A DNA stretch of 64,000 nucleotides from JAJDXW01 sp965202895 (lineage in GTDB: Bacteria > Pseudomonadota > Gammaproteobacteria > HK1). The translations under genes were made by a program, and so were the position numbers. The stretch is taken from contig OZ241901.1 in assembly GCA_965202895.1 (NCBI GenBank), positions 992,001 through 1,056,000 on the forward strand, read 5' to 3'. The notes under the pieces were generated by a model. It was given only the letters and a program-made list of their open reading frames with translations. It searched no databases and was not told the origin of the DNA. Positions 60,930 through 64,000 of this stretch are shown in pieces. Within the stretch, counting starts at the first letter, position 1. Each line of letters begins with the position of its first letter.

Positions 60930-61260
60930 TCACCCCGTCGAGACGAGCTTCCAGTCGCCCGCCTCGTCGCGGTACGCGGTCCCGTAGGACTGTTCCTCGC
61001 GCCCCCCCGATGGTGACGGTCTGCTGAAACTCCCGGCACGTGCGCCCCTCGCTGTCGGCCCCCTGCCGGGTGACCGCGGCCGCGCCGCCAGCGTTCCCCG
61101 GGTTCTCCCACGAGATCGACTCCCCGACCGTCACGGTGTCGAGGGCCGTCGCCGCCGCCTCTCCAGGCCCCGCCAAAGCGCGCGGGCCGGGGGCCCTCGC
61201 CTCGAGGGGGGTCCTGCCCCATTCCAGGCCTGCCCCCCTGTCGTCCCACGGCTCGACCCC
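60930..61260 (-). pseudogene. Surface antigen (RT0821/Lpp0805-like) C-terminal region with frameshift
   Basis: The segment ALDTVTVGESISWENPGNAGG leads to RTCREFQQTVTIGG, which matches the C-terminal domain of 17-kDa surface antigen-like lipoproteins. The expected continuation, EEQSYGTAYRDEAGDWKLVSTG followed by a stop, is in the next frame. The switch falls at a run of seven G (mRNA sense) near 61003. The N-terminal lipoprotein part is not readable in one frame either. Possibilities are decay, a sequencing slip, or a length-variable tract. The left boundary is the stop; the right is approximate. Confidence 0.6.
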
Positions 61261-61375
61261 GGGTGAAGCCGCCTCCAGGTCTCGCGCTTCGACGAGGCGC
61301 CCTCTCGAATGCGCGGGGGCGCCCGTCAGTGCTGCGCTACGCGCGCGGCGGCGATGCCGAGCGCCGGGACCGGCG

Positions 61376-61639
61376 TCATGCTGCGCGCCGCCCGGCGATG
61401 GCTTCGCGCAAGCCTTCCAGCAACCCTTCCAGCTTCGCTTGCCCGTGCTCGACCCGAGCGATCCGCTCCTCCACTCGCGCCGTATCGGCCCGGTGGGCAT
61501 CCTCCATCCGGTCCATGCGCCGGTCGAGCCTCGCCTCGAGGCGAGCCATTGCGCGCCAGCCGAGCCCGACAATCACGATGACCACCGCGAGGCCGGTCCC
61601 GATGACCGAGCCGAGGATGCCGAGGATGCCGACGTCCAT
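61376..61639 (-). CDS. Small protein with one TM helix and a coiled coil (paralogue)
   Basis: An 87-residue protein beginning MDVGILGILGSVIGTGLAVV, with a hydrophobic helix at 4-27 and then a regular coiled coil (LEARLDRRMDRMEDAHRADTARVEERIARVEHGQ), ending with LEGLLEGLREA. The shared MDV start, IGTG motif and LEGL ending relate it to 22005-22274. Its start overlaps the C-terminal codons of the upstream open frame. The role is unknown. Confidence 0.6.
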   Translation of the reverse strand: MDVGILGILGSVIGTGLAVVIVIVGLGWRAMARLEARLDRRMDRMEDAHRADTARVEERIARVEHGQAKLEGLLEGLREAIAGRRAA

Positions 61640-62169
61640 GCCGGGAGGGTAGCGGCTTCGATGAGCCTCGCGCCAGTCGGCTCGGCGTCGGCCGCGGCCC
61701 TTGGGCTACGGCACGCCGCCCGTTCCGGCCGCCACGGCGCGCCGTCCGCTCCGTCCTGCCCGGCCCCCGCCACCTCGCGCATCCAGCCGAGGGCCGTCTC
61801 CAATCCGAGCACGTCCGCCTGGTAGACCTTCGTGCGGTCGGCCGTCGGCACCGGCACGCCGTGGCACACGGGGAGCGAACGCTCCAGGTGACGCCAGACC
61901 GGACCCTCGCGCCAGCGCTCCACGGCGCGCGCCACCGACCAGGCGCACGCAAAGGCGAAGAGGTCAATCGCCCCGAAACTGCGTCCACCATTGCGGCGGT
62001 GACTGGAGTCCACTTCGAGGGCGCCATCGGCGAGGGCGCGGAAGAGGCGGTCGAACCACGCGCCCTTCTCGCGTTCGGTGCGGCTTGCGCCGCGGATGGC
62101 CTCGAGGACCTCGCCGGCGGACTTCCGGCCTTGGAGTGCGAGAGGGAGCTGTTCGTCGTTCGTCTTCAT
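61573..62169 (-). CDS. Restriction-helicase-like N-terminal fragment fused to unknown sequence
   Basis: A 198-codon open frame. Residues 12-46 (ALQGRKSAGEVLEAI, TEREKGAWFDRLFRALA) resemble the N-terminus of type ISP or HsdR-like restriction helicases, where EREKG-x-x-F-x-R-L is conserved. The frame then changes character (FGAIDLFAFACAWSVARAVERW and onward) with no known match, and the last 40 residues look random. It may be a chimaeric relic. It lies 126 bp from a truncated methyltransferase, consistent with a decayed restriction-modification locus. Confidence 0.4.
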   Translation of the reverse strand: MKTNDEQLPLALQGRKSAGEVLEAIRGASRTEREKGAWFDRLFRALADGALEVDSSHRRNGGRSFGAIDLFAFACAWSVARAVERWREGPVWRHLERSLPVCHGVPVPTADRTKVYQADVLGLETALGWMREVAGAGQDGADGAPWRPERAACRSPRAAADAEPTGARLIEAATLPAWTSASSASSARSSGPASRWSS

Positions 62170-62175
62170 GCGAGG

Positions 62176-62264
62176 TCCTTCGCCGGCGCGCGCGCGGGCC
62201 GGTGTTGAAGGAAGCCCGAGCCTCCCCCTGGGGGTGCCCTTCGCCGGCGCGCGCGCGGGCCGGT
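62176..62264. repeat. Direct repeat of 28 bp
   Basis: CCTTCGCCGGCGCGCGCG followed by GGGCCGGTG occurs at 62176-62203 and again at 62237-62264, 61 bp apart. It lies between two broken restriction-modification-like genes. The two copies may mark a deletion or duplication junction. Confidence 0.6.
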
Positions 62265-62295
62265 GACGTGCGCGCCAACCCGGGGGGCGGGCGAG

Positions 62296-62703
62296 TCACC
62301 AACGGCCGCCGGTGACGGTCCGACCGCCGGTGATCCGGAGTACCGGGTCCGTCACCCTCTCCGGAGCGAGTGACGTGCCCCCGCAACGTCTGCTCCCGGA
62401 AGTCACTCCGGCGCGGGTGACTTCGTGGACCATCCGCGTCCAGTCGATGACCGCCCACACGCCCGGCCAGTCGTCCTGGATCTGGTCTACCCATTCGGGA
62501 TGCACGTCCTCGTCCCACCGCCAGCGGTCCTGGAAGGACGCGCCCTTGGCGAGCGATTCGGGGGTCGCGTGGAAGTCCCGCCCCTTGTTGAACGGCGGGT
62601 CGGTGGCGATGAGATGGACGGAGCCCGAGTTCATCGACCGCATGAACACGAGGTTGTCCCCGTGGTAGAGGGTGCGGTTGGTCCAGTTCGGGCGGCCGCT
62701 CAC
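62296..62703 (-). pseudogene. N-terminal fragment of a site-specific DNA methyltransferase
   Basis: Starting at a GTG, the product reads SGRPNWTNRTLYHGDNLVF then VHLIATDPPFNKGRDFHATP, and continues to VWAVIDWTR (about residue 100) before losing homology. DPPF is the catalytic motif of amino-DNA methyltransferases and LYHGDNL the adjacent conserved strand. The rest of the enzyme is missing; the last 35 codons look random. The C-terminal portion of a similar enzyme is at 44541-44801 on the other strand. It overlaps the upstream lipoprotein gene stop by 4 bp. Confidence 0.75.
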
Positions 62704-63086
62704 GGGCAGGGTACTTCCACCATGCCCGGATATTCCCAATGCGCGTCCGTGTGAGCGTCGATGATGGCCCCGGCGCCCCCGCCGAGCAGGAGGTTGCCCC
62801 AAGCCCGATCGGTACGGTGTCCGGCTACCTCCGCCGTATGGTAGTGGTTGCCCTCCTCGTCCTTGCAGACGATCTGGAGCGGGTCGTCGCTCTTCTTGAT
62901 GATCACGTCGCCCGTGGGCACGACGACCCGGCTCTCCTTCTTGTTGCTCACGGTGCACTCGACCTTGCCGTTGCAGGCGATCGGGGTCTTCACGTTGACC
63001 ACCGCGATCTTCGGCTTGGAGATGCTGGCGCACCCGGCGGCCGTCGTGAATGCGGCCACGGCCGCGAGGGTAGTGAGCTTCTTCAT
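62700..63086 (-). CDS. Small lipoprotein
   Basis: A 128-residue protein with MKKLTTLAAVAAFTTAAGC, a lipobox T-A-A-G-C at 15-19. The mature part has KPKIAVVNVKTPIACNGKVEC with two Cys, polar beta-rich sequence and a Gly-rich segment GNLLLGGGAGAIIDA near 97 that could be a second membrane-associated stretch. It resembles small proteobacterial lipoproteins with a glycine-zipper tail. The function is unknown. The stop overlaps the start of the methyltransferase fragment. Confidence 0.75.
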   Translation of the reverse strand: MKKLTTLAAVAAFTTAAGCASISKPKIAVVNVKTPIACNGKVECTVSNKKESRVVVPTGDVIIKKSDDPLQIVCKDEEGNHYHTAEVAGHRTDRAWGNLLLGGGAGAIIDAHTDAHWEYPGMVEVPCP

Positions 63087-63268
63087 GTGGCAAGGTCTCC
63101 TTCCGTTCGCGAACCGTTCCGGGCCGTCTGCGGCGCCCGGGCGCGGACCGGTTTGGAACCCGAAACCCGCGCTATCAGTATCCCACGGGTGCCAGGCGGC
63201 TTTCTCCGTTCGGGGTTGAATCCGTGGTAACGCGCGCGCAAATCATTGATACCGGCGGATAATCAGAG

Positions 63269-63660
63269 GTGGATCACACCACGGACGTGCGCCGGGGCAA
63301 GCTGCGGCTCTACGAGGCGTGGGGGTTCCCGGAGGTGTGGGTGGAGGTCCCGGACCGGCCCGCGCCGAGCCGCCCGCGGGGGAGGCGGCCGGGGTTGACG
63401 ATCCATCGGCTGGAAGGGGGCGCGTACCGGGAGTCGGCGGTGAGCCCGGCGTTTCCGGGCTGGCGGGCAACGGCCATCCACGAGGCGATCAACGAGGTCG
63501 AGCCCTCGGGGTGGACGCACGCGCGGCTGGAGCACCTGGGCCGCACGCTCGGGGCGCGCGACGGCACGGGGCCGGACGACGACCCGCTGCTGCGTTCCCT
63601 CCGCGGCGAGAGCCGGGAGGAGGGCCGGAGGGAAGGTCGCGCGGAAGGCCCGAATCCTTC
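63269..63660 (+). pseudogene. C-terminal fragment of another Uma2 family gene
   Basis: After a TAA, the frame reads SEVDHTTDVRRGKLRLYEAWG and FPEVWVEVPD, then a C-terminal region ending in a charged RGESREEGRREGRAEG tail. This matches the second half of Uma2 proteins from the catalytic E-V-D-H strand onward, but the N-terminal half with the P-D motif is missing. The frame stays open past the fragment and is in phase with the next gene. It belongs to a third Uma2 subtype, distinct from the pair near 5-7 kb and from the array. Confidence 0.7.
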
Positions 63661-63844
63661 TTCGAGACACATCCGGCGCGCGCCCCCGATGCAGCGTGAA
63701 ACGACCCTGGCCGCCGCGCCGCGGGCGCGGGCGCTTGCGGAAGCTCGGGTCGAAGGGATAGCCTTCGCCGGCCTGTCGTCCGGTGCCGAGGCCCGGGCGC
63801 GAACCCCACGCACAACGCCCAGTTCAACACCCAGGAGCTGCCCG

Positions 63845-64000
63845 ATGAAGAGCGCATTTCGACTGCTGGCCGCCGCCGTGGTCTCCCTCGCCGCGGCCGT
63901 CGCCCAGGCCGCGGACTTCAAGCCGGCCGTGGTCTACGACATGGGGGGCAAGTTCGACAAGTCCTTCAACGAAGGGGTCTACAACGGGGTGAAGCGCTTC
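63845..64000 (+). CDS. BMP-family ABC transporter substrate-binding protein, partial
   Basis: Only the first 52 codons are inside the window. A signal peptide (MKSAFRLLAAAVVSLAAAVAQAA) is followed by FKPAVVYDMGGKFDKSFNEGVYNG, the start of a basic membrane protein (Med/BmpA) type binding protein. These usually bind nucleosides or related solutes for ABC import. GGAG lies about 10 bp upstream of the ATG. The permease genes would be expected to the right. Confidence 0.85.
   Translation, partial: MKSAFRLLAAAVVSLAAAVAQAADFKPAVVYDMGGKFDKSFNEGVYNGVKRF

Overview
The window is about 70% GC and reads as a Gram-negative, most likely gammaproteobacterial, chromosome. The evidence is a leuS-lptE-holA-proA-nadD-rsfS-rlmH run, a type V autotransporter, TRAP transport and an LptE-like lipoprotein. 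Nine Uma2-type genes or fragments, several repeat families and broken restriction-modification genes suggest a repeat-rich genome such as those of uncultured marine or host-associated lineages. That lineage guess is inference. No rRNA, complete tRNA, CRISPR array or intact transposase was seen.

Layout. 1-4.6 kb: a TRAP transporter operon (dctP, dctM, dctQ) followed by two small membrane-protein genes, all on the minus strand. 4.6-7.7 kb: a segmental duplication with two Uma2 paralogues and dispersed palindromic repeats. 8-12 kb: a large UxaA-type dehydratase and a flavin-dependent oxidoreductase. 12.1-15.4 kb: a tightly overlapping HEPN / KGGVGR-ATPase / P-loop NTPase operon, a candidate defence system. 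15.4-16.5 kb: a repeat-dense patch with tRNA 3'-end fragments and a repeat carrying an inserted palindrome. 16.6-19.9 kb: an EndoQ-UvrD fusion. 20-31 kb: housekeeping genes (maf, rlmH, rsfS, nadD, proA, holA, lptE, leuS) plus an iron-sulphur flavin reductase. 31.4-36.4 kb: a 1,630-residue autotransporter with a C14 tract in its leader and a clear terminator.

37.3-44.6 kb is the most striking region: six tandem, nearly identical units of about 1.2 kb, each with a Uma2-family gene and a spacer, abutting a truncated DNA methyltransferase. 45-58 kb: cobQ, aroE, an orphan formate dehydrogenase alpha chain, a cupin, an NYN nuclease, hydantoinase genes hyuB and hyuA, and a peroxiredoxin whose catalytic Cys codon is an in-frame TGA followed by a SECIS-like hairpin, so probably a selenoprotein. 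58.9-64 kb: a PhyH-type dioxygenase, small envelope genes, several decayed genes (surface antigen, restriction-like fragment, methyltransferase N-terminus, Uma2 C-terminus) and the start of a BMP-family binding protein.

Functionally the window joins solute uptake (TRAP, BMP, family 3 binding protein) to catabolism (UxaA, hydantoinase, formate dehydrogenase, oxidoreductases), with core translation, replication and envelope genes in the middle. Much of the rest is accessory DNA: nuclease-like paralogue expansion, remnants of restriction-modification, repeats and a candidate defence operon. All functional assignments are from reading the sequence; no database search was run.
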